Counted from the stretch's first letter, positions 34,380-43,343 are shown. The stretch is DNA of 64,000 nt from CAYFPS01 sp964345075 (GCA_964345075.1 CAYFPS010000016.1:1-64000); one strand, 5' to 3'. Notes: a model not told the origin generated them from the sequence alone. Numbers and translations: made by a program.

Positions 34380-35078
34380 ATGAGCACTCGGGACATTCTG
34401 ATTGTCGAAGACGAAGCCGACATTCTCGAACTGGTTCGCTACATGCTGGAAAGGGAAGGCTTTTCTGTCCGTGTTGCTGAAAGTGGTGAAGAGGCTTTCA
34501 AGCAGATCAGGACTTCACTGCCCGACCTGATTCTGCTGGATCTGATGCTGCCAGGCATGGACGGACACGAAATCTGCAGACGACTGCGCGCATCCCGTGA
34601 TACAAGCGAAACACCCGTAATCATGCTCACGGCAAAGGGTGAGGAACAGGATGTCGTCAAGGGTCTTAATCTTGGCGCGGACGATTACGTAACCAAGCCC
34701 TTCAGTCCGAAGGTACTGCTGGCGCGCATTCAGGCCGTGTTTCGTCGTCAGGGCGTGCTTGAAGGATCGGAAGTGGATGAACAGGAAATCGTTCATGGGG
34801 CGCTGCGCATCCACACCGGTCGCAGGGAGGTGCTGGTAAGTGGTGATGAGGTCCAATTGACCTTCACCGAGTTTCAGATTCTTGTCTTGCTTGCCAGCCG
34901 CCCGGGCTGGGTTTTCACCCGCTACCAGATTGTTGATGCCGTCCGGGGTGAAGATTATCCGGTGACTGAGCGCGCAGTCGATGTTCATATGGTCGGTCTG
35001 CGCCGCAAATTGGGCGAAACCGGCAATCTGATCGAGACGGTCCGGGGTGTCGGGTATCGTTTCAAGGACGAAGAATAG
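34380..35078 (+). CDS. OmpR/PhoB-family response regulator
   Basis: The 232-residue protein has a receiver domain with the acidic pocket VEDEAD, phosphorylatable Asp in LLDLMLPGMDG (about residue 55), Thr in IMLTAK and Lys in VTKPF. Residues 130-232 form a winged-helix DNA-binding domain (LTFTEFQILVLLASRPG, and TVRGVGYRF at the C-terminus). GAGGGAGCAGG lies upstream of the ATG. No histidine kinase is adjacent; the 189-bp repeats follow immediately. The closest resemblance is to the PhoB/PhoP group, but the target genes are unknown. Confidence 0.9.
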   Translation: MSTRDILIVEDEADILELVRYMLEREGFSVRVAESGEEAFKQIRTSLPDLILLDLMLPGMDGHEICRRLRASRDTSETPVIMLTAKGEEQDVVKGLNLGADDYVTKPFSPKVLLARIQAVFRRQGVLEGSEVDEQEIVHGALRIHTGRREVLVSGDEVQLTFTEFQILVLLASRPGWVFTRYQIVDAVRGEDYPVTERAVDVHMVGLRRKLGETGNLIETVRGVGYRFKDEE

Positions 35079-35117
35079 CCCCGTTTCGCTTGACCGATGG
35101 GATAGCCGATTCCCTCC

Positions 35118-35632
35118 TACAGCATCCAGCAGCCAGCGACCAGGTTCAAGCCAGAAGGCTACCAGCATATCTCTTTGAATCAGCAATCTGCCTTCTGCAA
35201 TCAGCACTTGTCAGGCCCCTGGCGAAGTGCCGACCCATCGGCACGGCTCCACTTCAGAAAGGACCATCTTCGGGCCGCAGTTGAAGCGGACCGACTCCAC
35301 CTCCCTTAAAGCTTCCAGCAGCCAGCGACCAGTTTCAAGCCAGAAGGCTACCAGCATATCTCTTTGAATCAGCAATCTGCCTTCTGCAATCAGCACTTGT
35401 CAGGCCCCTGGCGAAGTGCCGACCCATCGGCACGGCTCCACTTCAGAAAGGACCATCTTCGGGCCGCAGTTGAAGCGGACCGACTCCACCTCCCTTAAAG
35501 CTTCCAGCAGCCAGCGACCAGTTTCAAGCCAGAAGGCTACCAGCATATCTCTTTGAATCAGCAATCTGCCTTCTGCAATCAGCACTTGTCAGGCCCCTGG
35601 CGAAGTGCCGACCCATCGGCACGGCTCCCCTT
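35118..35632. repeat. 189-bp tandem repeat, about 2.7 copies
   Basis: The AGCCAGCGAC landmark recurs at 35131, 35320 and 35509, exactly 189 bp apart. Copies 2 and 3 are nearly identical and copy 1 is slightly diverged. Because 189 is divisible by 3, the same leftward reading frame of about 61 codons opens in each copy (35211-35396 and 35400-35585), but there is no ribosome site or family resemblance. The unit carries a GTGCCGA...TCGGCAC hairpin and, on the minus strand, the same ATTGCTGATT / AAAGAGAT / GTAGCC-TCTGGC / CTGG blocks as the 3345-4470 mosaic. One part is also at 31437-31522. Confidence 0.92.
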
Positions 35633-35653
35633 CATGAAGACAAATCTGGCTTC

Positions 35654-35690
35654 CAAAAAAGGCAAAGACCCCGCGATGTGCGGGGCCCTG
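35654..35690 (-). terminator. Rho-independent terminator for the TonB receptor/lipoprotein operon
   Basis: Read leftward, the stem CCCCGC/GCGGGG is followed by TCTTTGCC and a T6 tract, 45-80 bp after the lipoprotein stop. Confidence 0.75.
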
Positions 35691-35734
35691 CAGCGGTCAC
35701 CTGGCCGCGATGGGTCGTCAACTGCAACAGGTGA

Positions 35735-37348
35735 TCAATTCATGGCGGAGGTCGTCCAGCCGGCCATCCAGTTCTCACCGGAATTCATGGCGCCGATGTA
35801 GTCGACCTGATCAAAAAAGCCATCATTGGGCGGCGTCATGCCGTTACCCAGAGCCGGGCTCGATGCGGTCGGCGTAAAGTCAGGCGCACTCCTGTCGTAG
35901 GCAGCACTCAGCAGCGGATCCACATCCAGATGATTGTGCGCGTTCAGCGTGCTGATGAAGGCTTCGCTGGTGAAAATGGTCTCGTCCTCTTCGCCTGTCT
36001 GCCACACGCTGTTGTTGTCGTGGAAAATGCTGTAGTCCACGACCAGGTTTCCATTCAGGCTGGCACCATTATCATCGGTGGCGTTGACAAAGGTCGCCTC
36101 GTGATCGATGTCGATACCGCAGTCACCAAAGTTCAGCACGATGGCATTGTAAATGTGCGCGCCCGTGCCTTCACGCAGCAGCATGCCGATATCGCTCTCG
36201 GGACCCGTGCGCATGTCACCGACCATGGTCAGGTTATAGAGCTGGGGCATGGAACGGGGCAGCGCGTCATTGTCTTCGCCACTGTTGTCGGCCTCAATCC
36301 CCTGATCAGCATCATCACCATAGTGCTGCACCACCAGGAACTGGCCCTTGCCCTGCCAGCCATCAGTCCAGTCGAAGCTGTCGTCAGCCGCGCCGGTCAC
36401 TACGACATGCTTCACATTCACCGTACCGCCAAAGAACTCGACACCGTCGTCCTTTCCCATGTGCACCTGCACATAGTCAACGGTCGTGCCACTGCCCACG
36501 CCCTGAAAGGCGATTCCGTTCAACTCATTGTCGGGGCTGATTTCGCGACCGGCGAACTCAACGCGCACATAGCGCAGAATGCCGCTGTCGTCCATGCTGT
36601 TGCTGCCACCATAGCCACCCGTGCCGCCTTCACCATAAGCCTCATCGCCACTGTTCAGCGGGGCACGGCCATTGATGATCAGGCCGCCCCAGTCCGAGCG
36701 ACCACGATTGCCTTCGGCCTTGTCGGAAGTGAAAACAATCGGAGCCTCGGCCGTGCCGTCGGCCATCAGCTTGCTGCCGCGGCGTATCACAAGCATGCCA
36801 TCCGTGGATGATTCACCATAGATGGTTGTGCCGGGATCAATGGTCAGAACGGTCTGATTGACATCATCACCCACGAAAACGCCACCGCGCAGCAGCCAGG
36901 CGCGGTCGTTGGTCAGGGTCATGTCGTCAACAATCGTGCCGGAGAGAATCTCGACTTCAGGGATTTCCTCCGTCTGCACGGCAACGGCAACAGTGCCGGT
37001 CGCCTCGGCCATGCCATCGGAAACCGTCACGGCAAAGGTATGCGTTCCGGCCGTCTCCGGCGCCGTCCAGTCGAACTGTGCTGTACTGGCACTGTAGGCG
37101 CTGCCATCCAGGGTCCAGTGGTAAGCGAGCTCGTCGCCGTCAGCGTCAGTGGCATTGCAGGTGATGGTCACACTCTGACCGAACTCGGCATTGCTGGCGG
37201 AACTGGTCACACTGCTCACCACCGGTGCGTGGTTCGCGGGATCTGTGTTGTCGTCATCGTCATCGTCGCTGCAGCCCATGATCATGCCCGTGCTCAGGGC
37301 CAGAATGATCAGCACGCGCTGCTTCATCATCGACTCGAAAATGCTCAC
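35735..37348 (-). CDS. Lipoprotein with Ig-like and beta-helix domains (TonB receptor partner)
   Basis: The 537-residue protein starts at a GTG with AAGGAG 6 nt upstream. A lipobox (GMIMGC) is followed by an Asp-rich linker (SDDDDDD), an Ig/PKD-like domain (about 40-125) and a long right-handed-helix-like region (about 135-480) with DWGGLIINGRAPLNSGDEAY, GGTGGYGGSNSMDDSG, YVQVHMGKDDGVEFFGG and SFDWTDGWQGKGQF. Proteins with this region are commonly found beside TonB-dependent receptors in several phyla. It starts 36 bp after the receptor stop. It is probably a surface lipoprotein helping capture the receptor's ligand, which is unknown. Confidence 0.75.
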   Translation of the reverse strand: MSIFESMMKQRVLIILALSTGMIMGCSDDDDDDNTDPANHAPVVSSVTSSASNAEFGQSVTITCNATDADGDELAYHWTLDGSAYSASTAQFDWTAPETAGTHTFAVTVSDGMAEATGTVAVAVQTEEIPEVEILSGTIVDDMTLTNDRAWLLRGGVFVGDDVNQTVLTIDPGTTIYGESSTDGMLVIRRGSKLMADGTAEAPIVFTSDKAEGNRGRSDWGGLIINGRAPLNSGDEAYGEGGTGGYGGSNSMDDSGILRYVRVEFAGREISPDNELNGIAFQGVGSGTTVDYVQVHMGKDDGVEFFGGTVNVKHVVVTGAADDSFDWTDGWQGKGQFLVVQHYGDDADQGIEADNSGEDNDALPRSMPQLYNLTMVGDMRTGPESDIGMLLREGTGAHIYNAIVLNFGDCGIDIDHEATFVNATDDNGASLNGNLVVDYSIFHDNNSVWQTGEEDETIFTSEAFISTLNAHNHLDVDPLLSAAYDRSAPDFTPTASSPALGNGMTPPNDGFFDQVDYIGAMNSGENWMAGWTTSAMN

Positions 37349-37384
37349 TGTCTGCTCCTTTTGCTTGGCACTTGAACCTGTGTG

Positions 37385-40225
37385 TTACAATGACCAACCA
37401 AGCCCGAGCGACCAGCTTACACCTTCGCGGTAGGCATGTGTCACAAAGCCCCCCTGCTCAAAGCGGTGCTCGGGATTGAGAATATTCTTTGCGGACGCAC
37501 TCAGCGTCAGACGACTGCTGAGTGGCTGGCGGAAGGACAAGTCGACTTCCGGGACGGGCATTTCATAAATGTCCGGCAGCGGCTTGGCACCTACTTCAGC
37601 GATACGCTTGCCTTCGATGTGGAAGAAGAGATCAAGCTGACTGCCCCACTTTTCGCTTTCGTAGCGAAGGTTGAGGTTCGCCAGATAGGGCGATTGACCA
37701 TGCAGGGGACGGTTGCTCGAGCTCTGGATACCCTTGGTTGAATCGCTTAGGGCGATGTCACTCTTCAACAGGGTCAGGTTGGCGGACAGACTGAATTCAC
37801 GCAGCAGGTGGCGAGCGCCATCGCCGATCAGCGGCATGCGCTCGAAGCCTTGTCGAATCTCGAACTCAGCGCCATAGTTGTGTGCTTCATCGGCATTTTC
37901 GTAGGACACGCGATTCTGCGCGGTGGGCTGTATCACAACCTCAATCGGCTGATCAAAGTGCTTGTAGAAAACACTGGCCGAAGCAAAATCACCCACACCA
38001 TAACGCGTCTCCCAGCGCAGGTCCACATGCTGAATCAGCGCGCGATCCAGATTGGGATTACCGATCACGGCGTGTCCACCAATGATGTCGGTGAACTCGA
38101 ACTCACTCATTTCGCGGAAGTCCGGTCGTGATACAGTCTGGCTTAAGGCCATGCGGTAATTGGTGGACTCACCGGCCTGCCAGGTCAGATTGAGCGCGGG
38201 CAGGATGTCGCCCTTGCGTATACTCGCGCGGACAGGGGTCTCCGTGGCCGTAAAAAGCTGGTAACTGGTGACGGCCTGATCGGAAAGCTCATAGCGCAGG
38301 CCGATGTTGGCCTTCAGATTGGCCAGGGGCTGAAAGTCCAGCATGGCGTAACCGGCATAGAGATCCTGGTCCGCCTTGTAACTGTCCGTCGGACGCGTGT
38401 ACTCCTTGACCAGAATGCCGTCGCTGCCCATGTTTTCAGGGGAGAAAATGCTCTCCGGGTTGGCACTCAGGTCGAGGTTGTGGCCATCCTGCACTTCAAA
38501 CTGGAAGAAGCGCAGTTCGCTGTCGCGGCGACGTATCACACTGGCGACACCCGTCTTCAGCCGGGCACTGTCATGGCTGCTGCCAAGCGGCACAGTAAAG
38601 TCCAGCGCGAGGTTGGCGCTGTTATCCTTAAGATCACCGAACATGCGGCTACCGGACTGTGTCTCATCGGCCAGTCGCCAGATGCTGTTCTCGCTGGGGA
38701 CAAGGCCATTGTCCGTGTTGACCTCGTACTGATATTCGCGGGTATCAGGCTCGCTACGCAGACCACGGCTGCCAGCGACCATCCAGTCCATCTCCGTGAA
38801 GCCCAGTCCGGGAATGACATGGTGGCCGGAAATCTGGCTGGAGGCCACGCTGTTGGTGACCATGCGCAGGCGTGTATCACGAATCAGCATTCCGCGGTCA
38901 TCATTGTAGCCTTGGAAAATTCGTGTCTCGTCTTCGGTGGAACGGTTGTAGAAAAGGTTGAAGCGGTAGCGCGACCAGTCACCACCCTGCCAGGTAAATC
39001 CGGCCAGGCCGCCCAGTGTTACATCCTGCTCGTAATGTGAAAAGGCGTAGGAATGCTGAGCCGTAATCGCCCCAGCCGTACCGCCCTTGTATACGGTACG
39101 GGCTGCGCTGTGCGCCTTGGGACTGCTGCCCCATGAGCCACTTAGCAGCATATCCACCGGACGATTGAACAGGCTGATCGTCTGCCCCACGCTGGCGCTG
39201 AGCTTGCTGCCCGGCAGGGCGGTTTCCTTTACTGGTTCCCAGGTATTGTCAAAGCTCGCGCCCATCTCGGCAAGTTCACTGGCTGTGTAACCTTCCGTCG
39301 AAAACATGCCACGTTCTTCCAGCGCGTACTGGCTGCCATCGATCACACCTGGCAGCTCGCGAGTGCCATCATCAAAGCCCAGCATATCCAGGCTGCCACC
39401 ATCGTAGGTGGAGAAATCCTTGAAGGAGGTTTCGCTGTTGAAGCCCGTGCTCATGGAAACGGACAGGACCGGCGCGCCGCCCAGCTCCCAGGTATCCATG
39501 TTGATCTGGCCACCGCCAAACTCGCCGAACTTGTCCGCGCTGTAAGCCTTGGATACGGTCAGATTGCGCATCAGGGCGGCGGGAAACAAATCCAGTGATA
39601 CACTGGAGCGATTAGGTTCGGTACCGGACACGACGCTATTGTTCAACGAAACCTTGGAGTAGCGCACGCCCAGACCGCGTATCACAGGATCGCCACCTTC
39701 GGTCGATACGCCCGTCGAGCGGCGTATCACCTTGGCAACATCCGGATCAGGCATCCGCTTGATCTCTTCACCACCGATCGCATCCACAATCACCAGGCTG
39801 GCCATGCGGTCTTCCAGCGTGGCCTGGATGCTACCCTTCTCCGCGCCGGTCTTGACCACCACATCTTCCAGCTTGACAGCGCTGCTCTTCAGGCTGAAGT
39901 TGAAAGGCATGACTGTATCACGGCTGCTGACAGTAATCTGCCTGGTCTGGCTTTCTTCGTAACCCAGACAGCTTGCCAGCAGCAGGTACTCGCCGGCGGG
40001 CAGTTGTAACACGCGAAAGTTGCCGTCCAGGTCCGTTGCAGCACCAAAGGTACGATCACCATCGAGCTGCTTGAGGATGATGTTCGCCCCGATCAGGCCT
40101 TCGCCTTCGGAACCCGTGACCGTACCGCGTAGTTCGGCGGCCTTGAGGGAAGTGGCGGTCAGCAAGCTGACCAGCAGGATGAAAAGAAGAAGGCTGTCCG
40201 TGAACAGCCCACGCCATGTGCGCAT
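37385..40225 (-). CDS. TonB-dependent receptor with carboxypeptidase-regulatory-like domain
   Basis: The 946-residue outer-membrane protein starts at an ATG with AAAGGG 8 nt upstream. The order is a signal peptide (about 1-31), a CarboxypepD-reg-like domain (LRGTVTGSEGEGLIGANI, about 32-110), a plug domain (about 125-235, with DPVIRGLGVRYSKVSLN and EFGGGQINMDTW) and a beta-barrel to the C-terminus. It imports a substrate using TonB energy; the ligand is not evident. It is the first gene of a two-gene operon with the beta-helix lipoprotein. Nine octamer or near-octamer motifs fall inside, the densest of any gene in the window. Confidence 0.9.
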   Translation of the reverse strand: MRTWRGLFTDSLLLFILLVSLLTATSLKAAELRGTVTGSEGEGLIGANIILKQLDGDRTFGAATDLDGNFRVLQLPAGEYLLLASCLGYEESQTRQITVSSRDTVMPFNFSLKSSAVKLEDVVVKTGAEKGSIQATLEDRMASLVIVDAIGGEEIKRMPDPDVAKVIRRSTGVSTEGGDPVIRGLGVRYSKVSLNNSVVSGTEPNRSSVSLDLFPAALMRNLTVSKAYSADKFGEFGGGQINMDTWELGGAPVLSVSMSTGFNSETSFKDFSTYDGGSLDMLGFDDGTRELPGVIDGSQYALEERGMFSTEGYTASELAEMGASFDNTWEPVKETALPGSKLSASVGQTISLFNRPVDMLLSGSWGSSPKAHSAARTVYKGGTAGAITAQHSYAFSHYEQDVTLGGLAGFTWQGGDWSRYRFNLFYNRSTEDETRIFQGYNDDRGMLIRDTRLRMVTNSVASSQISGHHVIPGLGFTEMDWMVAGSRGLRSEPDTREYQYEVNTDNGLVPSENSIWRLADETQSGSRMFGDLKDNSANLALDFTVPLGSSHDSARLKTGVASVIRRRDSELRFFQFEVQDGHNLDLSANPESIFSPENMGSDGILVKEYTRPTDSYKADQDLYAGYAMLDFQPLANLKANIGLRYELSDQAVTSYQLFTATETPVRASIRKGDILPALNLTWQAGESTNYRMALSQTVSRPDFREMSEFEFTDIIGGHAVIGNPNLDRALIQHVDLRWETRYGVGDFASASVFYKHFDQPIEVVIQPTAQNRVSYENADEAHNYGAEFEIRQGFERMPLIGDGARHLLREFSLSANLTLLKSDIALSDSTKGIQSSSNRPLHGQSPYLANLNLRYESEKWGSQLDLFFHIEGKRIAEVGAKPLPDIYEMPVPEVDLSFRQPLSSRLTLSASAKNILNPEHRFEQGGFVTHAYREGVSWSLGLGWSL

Positions 40226-40423
40226 CAACAAACCCTTTCAATTGCAGTTGTTCAGGCTTCTGCTGAAGCCAGGGGATCGACCCATCCCCGAATTGACGGC
40301 AACAAGATTCGGACTGGTCGTTTGCGCTCCATGAGTGCTCTGTTAGAATTCCATGAGCCAGAGGATTTCGTGGTCTTGAGTGCTGGGCTTTTTATCTTGA
40401 ATGGAAACAACCCGGGAGGCCCC

Positions 40424-41728
40424 ATGTTCTGGACCATCTTGCTGCTGCTCTTGATCCTGCCCCTTCAGGCCGAAGAGACCATCGTTGGATTTGATCACAT
40501 GCTGCAGGACGCAAGTGCGCGCAATGTGGAAATCGATGTGGTGTTTCCGCCCGCTACGCAGAGTTTCGAGCGTATCGAACTAGCCTATCAGCTAAGCTGT
40601 CCAGGAAGCCCCGGGGACTGTGACCCCTGGGATCGTACGGCCCGCCTCTTTGCCATGCGTGATACAAATAATCCAGAAGCGCCCGAGGCTCTGGAAATCG
40701 CCCGCGTGATCACTCCATATGACATTACGGGTAGCTGGGGCGGTCAGTACGGCACGGGCCCCGATTCCTGCGCCTTCATTTTCGACCTAACCGACTATCT
40801 TCCGGTCCTGCGTGATACAGTCACCCTGCGTAGCTACATCGATACCTGGGTGGGCGGCGGACAGGGCTGGCTGGTCACAACCACCTTCACCTTTTTTGAA
40901 GGCGTGGCTGATCCCGAGCCTTACGAGGTGATCCGGATCTGGGAAAACGGTTATGTCTCCTACGGCAATCCCAATCACCCCTGGACGAATTACATCCAGC
41001 CACAATTGCTTGACCTGGATCCCAACGCCATCGGGGCAAGGCTGCGCATGATTACCACCGGTCACGGATTTGGCAACACGGACAATGCCGCCGAGTTTTC
41101 AAACAAGGTGCATCACGCTTTAGTCGGCGTGGACATGCACAGCCATTTCCTCTGGCGGGATGATTGCGCGCAGAATCCCTGCTCGGGGCAGGGCGGAACC
41201 TGGTGGTACAATCGCGCAGGCTGGTGTCCGGGCAGCGGTGTGATTCCCTGGGATATCGACTTTACGCCCCAGAGCACCAACAATGTGCTCTTCGACTACT
41301 GGGCAGAAGGCTATGTCAACGAATGCCGACCCGACAATCCCGACTGCATAAGTGGCGTGACCTGCAGCGACTGCAACAATTCCGACCAGCCCTATTACAT
41401 CATTCAGGGCCAGCTGATCCTATATCGCGAACCGACCAACTCGCTGGACGAAGCCGGTGAGCGTCCCAGGGACTTCCTGCTTCCGGCAGCACCCAATCCC
41501 TTCAACCCACAGACGACCATTCGCTATGAACTGGGCGCCAGCGGCCCCCTTCGTCTTAGCCTGCACGATCTGGCAGGACGCGAAGTACGGGTCCTGGAGG
41601 ATGCGCGCAAAGCGGCAGGCAGCCATCAGTTGCAGCTGAATGCAGCCGATCTGGCCAGCGGGATCTATGTGCTGCGCATGAAAAGCAGGGGCACAAACAG
41701 TCAGCAGAAGCTGCTGCTGCTGAAGTAG
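40424..41728 (+). CDS. Secreted PNGase F-like protein with PNPFNP sorting domain
   Basis: The 434-residue protein starts at an ATG with GGGAGG upstream; earlier in-frame ATGs lack a signal peptide. After the signal peptide (MFWTILLLLLILPLQAEE) come the features of peptide-N-glycosidase F: VEIDVVFPPATQSFERIEL, CPGSPGDCDPWDRTARLF, ITPYDITGSWG and DIDFTPQ. PNGase F cleaves N-glycans from asparagine, releasing the intact sugar chain. The C-terminal sorting domain begins PAAPNPFNPQTTIRYE. Enzyme activity is inferred; catalytic acids were not mapped individually. It is divergent from the TonB receptor gene, with about 200 bp between them. Confidence 0.75.
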   Translation: MFWTILLLLLILPLQAEETIVGFDHMLQDASARNVEIDVVFPPATQSFERIELAYQLSCPGSPGDCDPWDRTARLFAMRDTNNPEAPEALEIARVITPYDITGSWGGQYGTGPDSCAFIFDLTDYLPVLRDTVTLRSYIDTWVGGGQGWLVTTTFTFFEGVADPEPYEVIRIWENGYVSYGNPNHPWTNYIQPQLLDLDPNAIGARLRMITTGHGFGNTDNAAEFSNKVHHALVGVDMHSHFLWRDDCAQNPCSGQGGTWWYNRAGWCPGSGVIPWDIDFTPQSTNNVLFDYWAEGYVNECRPDNPDCISGVTCSDCNNSDQPYYIIQGQLILYREPTNSLDEAGERPRDFLLPAAPNPFNPQTTIRYELGASGPLRLSLHDLAGREVRVLEDARKAAGSHQLQLNAADLASGIYVLRMKSRGTNSQQKLLLLK

Positions 41729-41797
41729 GGACGATCCACAGGCTTTACTACCTTGCTTCGGCTGATGAAACTTTCTTAGCCATTAAGGTAGGCCCCC

Positions 41798-42268
41798 ATG
41801 AGTCCTGAGCTTTCCAATCTGAGTGCCAGTCAGGAGATGTACCTGAAGAGCATCTATCTGCTTTGTGAAGAGCAGAAAGTTGCCCGTGTCAAGGACATCG
41901 CGGCTTCGTTGAATGTGACCATGTCTTCGGTAAATGGGGCGATCAAGGGATTAAGCGCCCGCGGCCTCTGCGAACATAGCCGCTATGGATATGTCGACCT
42001 GACAGAAGAAGGGCGCGAAGCCGCGCTGGAAGTGCTTGATCGTTATCAGGTGCTGATCCGCTTTCTGTCGGACATTCTGGGTGTGGACCGCAAGACGGCC
42101 GACAATGACGCCTGCGAAATGGAGCACATCGTCAGCCCGCAAACCCTCGACCGCATCGGCAACTTCCTTGAGTTCATCGACAGCGAGGGAGAAAATGCCC
42201 ACGGCATGGTCGAGCGCTACAAGACCTTTCTGGACAAGCGGCTACACGAGGAATCGGACGAGAATTGA
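41798..42268 (+). CDS. DtxR/MntR-family metal-responsive regulator (short form)
   Basis: The 156-residue protein has an N-terminal winged helix (ASQEMYLKSIYLL, then VKDIAASLNVTMSSVNGAIK) and a dimerisation/metal domain. Primary-site ligands resembling DtxR Cys102-Glu105-His106 are kept in ACEMEHIVS, but the usual ancillary His residues (in RHR and VHEEA) are replaced (RYQ and ADNDA). It lacks the SH3-like domain. It would repress metal-transport genes when metal is bound. CTTAGCCATTAAG just upstream of the start is an imperfect inverted repeat that could be its operator. Confidence 0.82.
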   Translation: MSPELSNLSASQEMYLKSIYLLCEEQKVARVKDIAASLNVTMSSVNGAIKGLSARGLCEHSRYGYVDLTEEGREAALEVLDRYQVLIRFLSDILGVDRKTADNDACEMEHIVSPQTLDRIGNFLEFIDSEGENAHGMVERYKTFLDKRLHEESDEN

Positions 42269-42294
42269 AACGAGCTGCCAGGCTAGAGGATTCA

Positions 42295-42327
42295 AGGTGC
42301 CAGGTTAAAACCTGGCGCCTTTTTTCT
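42295..42327 (+). terminator. Terminator hairpin with REP-like ends
   Basis: GGTGCCAGGTT/AACCTGGCGCC with a 2-nt loop and T6 tract lies 27 bp after the regulator. The stem ends in the same GTGCCAG/CTGGC words as the palindrome at 16121. Confidence 0.85.
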
Positions 42328-42361
42328 ACTTGAAAGCAGGGGCCATGGGCTATTAATCGCG

Positions 42362-42428
42362 AGGTGCCAGGTTAAAACCTGGCACTTTTGCTAACAAAGG
42401 CAGGAGCCAGACCAAGGTCTGGCACCTG
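42362..42428. repeat. Two further GTGCCAG...CTGGCAC hairpins (REP-like)
   Basis: A hairpin at 42362-42388 (GTGCCAGGTT/AACCTGGCAC) repeats the previous terminator stem, and another at 42401-42428 (GGAGCCAGACC/GGTCTGGCACC) has a different core. They lie between the convergent regulator and EVE genes. With 16121-16164 they form a dispersed hairpin family. Confidence 0.8.
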
Positions 42429-42884
42429 TCATTTAAGCTTCCCCAACAGCAGCTTCGCCTCGCCATCAGTCACGGGCTGGACACTCAAGCGCTGGCCCTT
42501 GCGCAGAACGAGCATCTCTTCCAGCCCGGCTATCTCACGCAGCTCTGCCAAAGAAAGGCCCTGTTTGTAGGCTTTGACAAAGGCGATGCTTACACCAAAC
42601 CAGCGCGGCTTTTCGGCTGAGCTTTTGGGGTCGAAATAATGATGGTCCGGGTCGAAGGCGCTCTCGTCGATGGCGCCCTCGGCGACAATTTTTGCCAGAC
42701 CGACAATTCCGGGTGGCTCCGCATTGGAATGGTAGAAGAAAACCGTGTCGCCTTTCTTCATCTCATCACGCATCAGGTTTCGTGCCTGATAATTGCGCAC
42801 TCCATCCCAGAAGGTTTCGCCATCCCGCTCCAGGTCCTGAATGGAATAGCTGCCGGGCTCGGATTTGAAAAGCCAGTACGCCAT
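42429..42884 (-). CDS. EVE domain-containing protein
   Basis: The 151-residue protein has the EVE (thymocyte nuclear protein 1-like) signature: YWLFKSEPGSYSIQDLERDG, WDGVRNYQARNLMRD, MKKGDTVFFYHSN and PRWFGVSIAFVKAY. EVE domains bind modified nucleobases in DNA or RNA; the physiological role in bacteria is mostly unknown. Its ATG overlaps the OsmC-like stop by one base (TGATG), so the two genes are co-translated. Confidence 0.9.
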   Translation of the reverse strand: MAYWLFKSEPGSYSIQDLERDGETFWDGVRNYQARNLMRDEMKKGDTVFFYHSNAEPPGIVGLAKIVAEGAIDESAFDPDHHYFDPKSSAEKPRWFGVSIAFVKAYKQGLSLAELREIAGLEEMLVLRKGQRLSVQPVTDGEAKLLLGKLK

Positions 42885-43285
42885 CAGGAGGCCGCCACAG
42901 CGTTGATTTCAAAGGCTGGCGGATGAAGCATGTGCTGCTTGACGGCGCAGAGATCGGCCGAGCGGATCACGGCCTTGTGATACTTCTCGGGAAAACCGGG
43001 CGGCAGATTGATGTCAATCGACAGCTTGCTGATCATCGGCTCGCCGGGATTGCGGTGTATGCGCAGGGTCAGCGAAAGGCCTTCGGTATCCAGATCGCGG
43101 GAATCGCAGAAGCCCTTTACATATATGCCGGCACAGGTCGCAATCGAGGCCAGAAAGAGGTCAAAGGGCTGCGGGGCAGAGCCTTCGCCGCCGCCAAAAG
43201 GCGATTGATCGGTCTTGATGGTAAAGCCGCCAAAATGGGCATCCACCTTCTTCCCACCGGGGAAGGAAACGGTCATCTCAGGCAT
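42884..43285 (-). CDS. OsmC family protein
   Basis: The 133-residue protein starts at an ATG with AAAGGACCC upstream. It has the OsmC/Ohr fold pattern: ATCAGIYVKGFCDSRDLD holds the first Cys, and CAVKQHMLHPP holds the second, C-terminal Cys. Family members are thiol-dependent peroxidases, but this branch (YhfA-like) is uncharacterised. It is paired with the EVE gene. Confidence 0.83.
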   Translation of the reverse strand: MPEMTVSFPGGKKVDAHFGGFTIKTDQSPFGGGEGSAPQPFDLFLASIATCAGIYVKGFCDSRDLDTEGLSLTLRIHRNPGEPMISKLSIDINLPPGFPEKYHKAVIRSADLCAVKQHMLHPPAFEINAVAAS

Positions 43286-43343
43286 TTCGGGTCCTTTCTG
43301 AAACTGAACCGTCAAGATACCTTCACACCTGCAACTTTTCCAT

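Noticed and set aside
35207..35585. Three small genes of about 61 codons on the minus strand
   Set aside because: They exist only because the 189-bp repeat length is divisible by three. There is no ribosome site, and the translation resembles nothing.
23865..41728. A complete type IX secretion system in the window
   Set aside because: Only cargo proteins with PNPFNP sorting tails are present; no por/gld/spr genes lie here.
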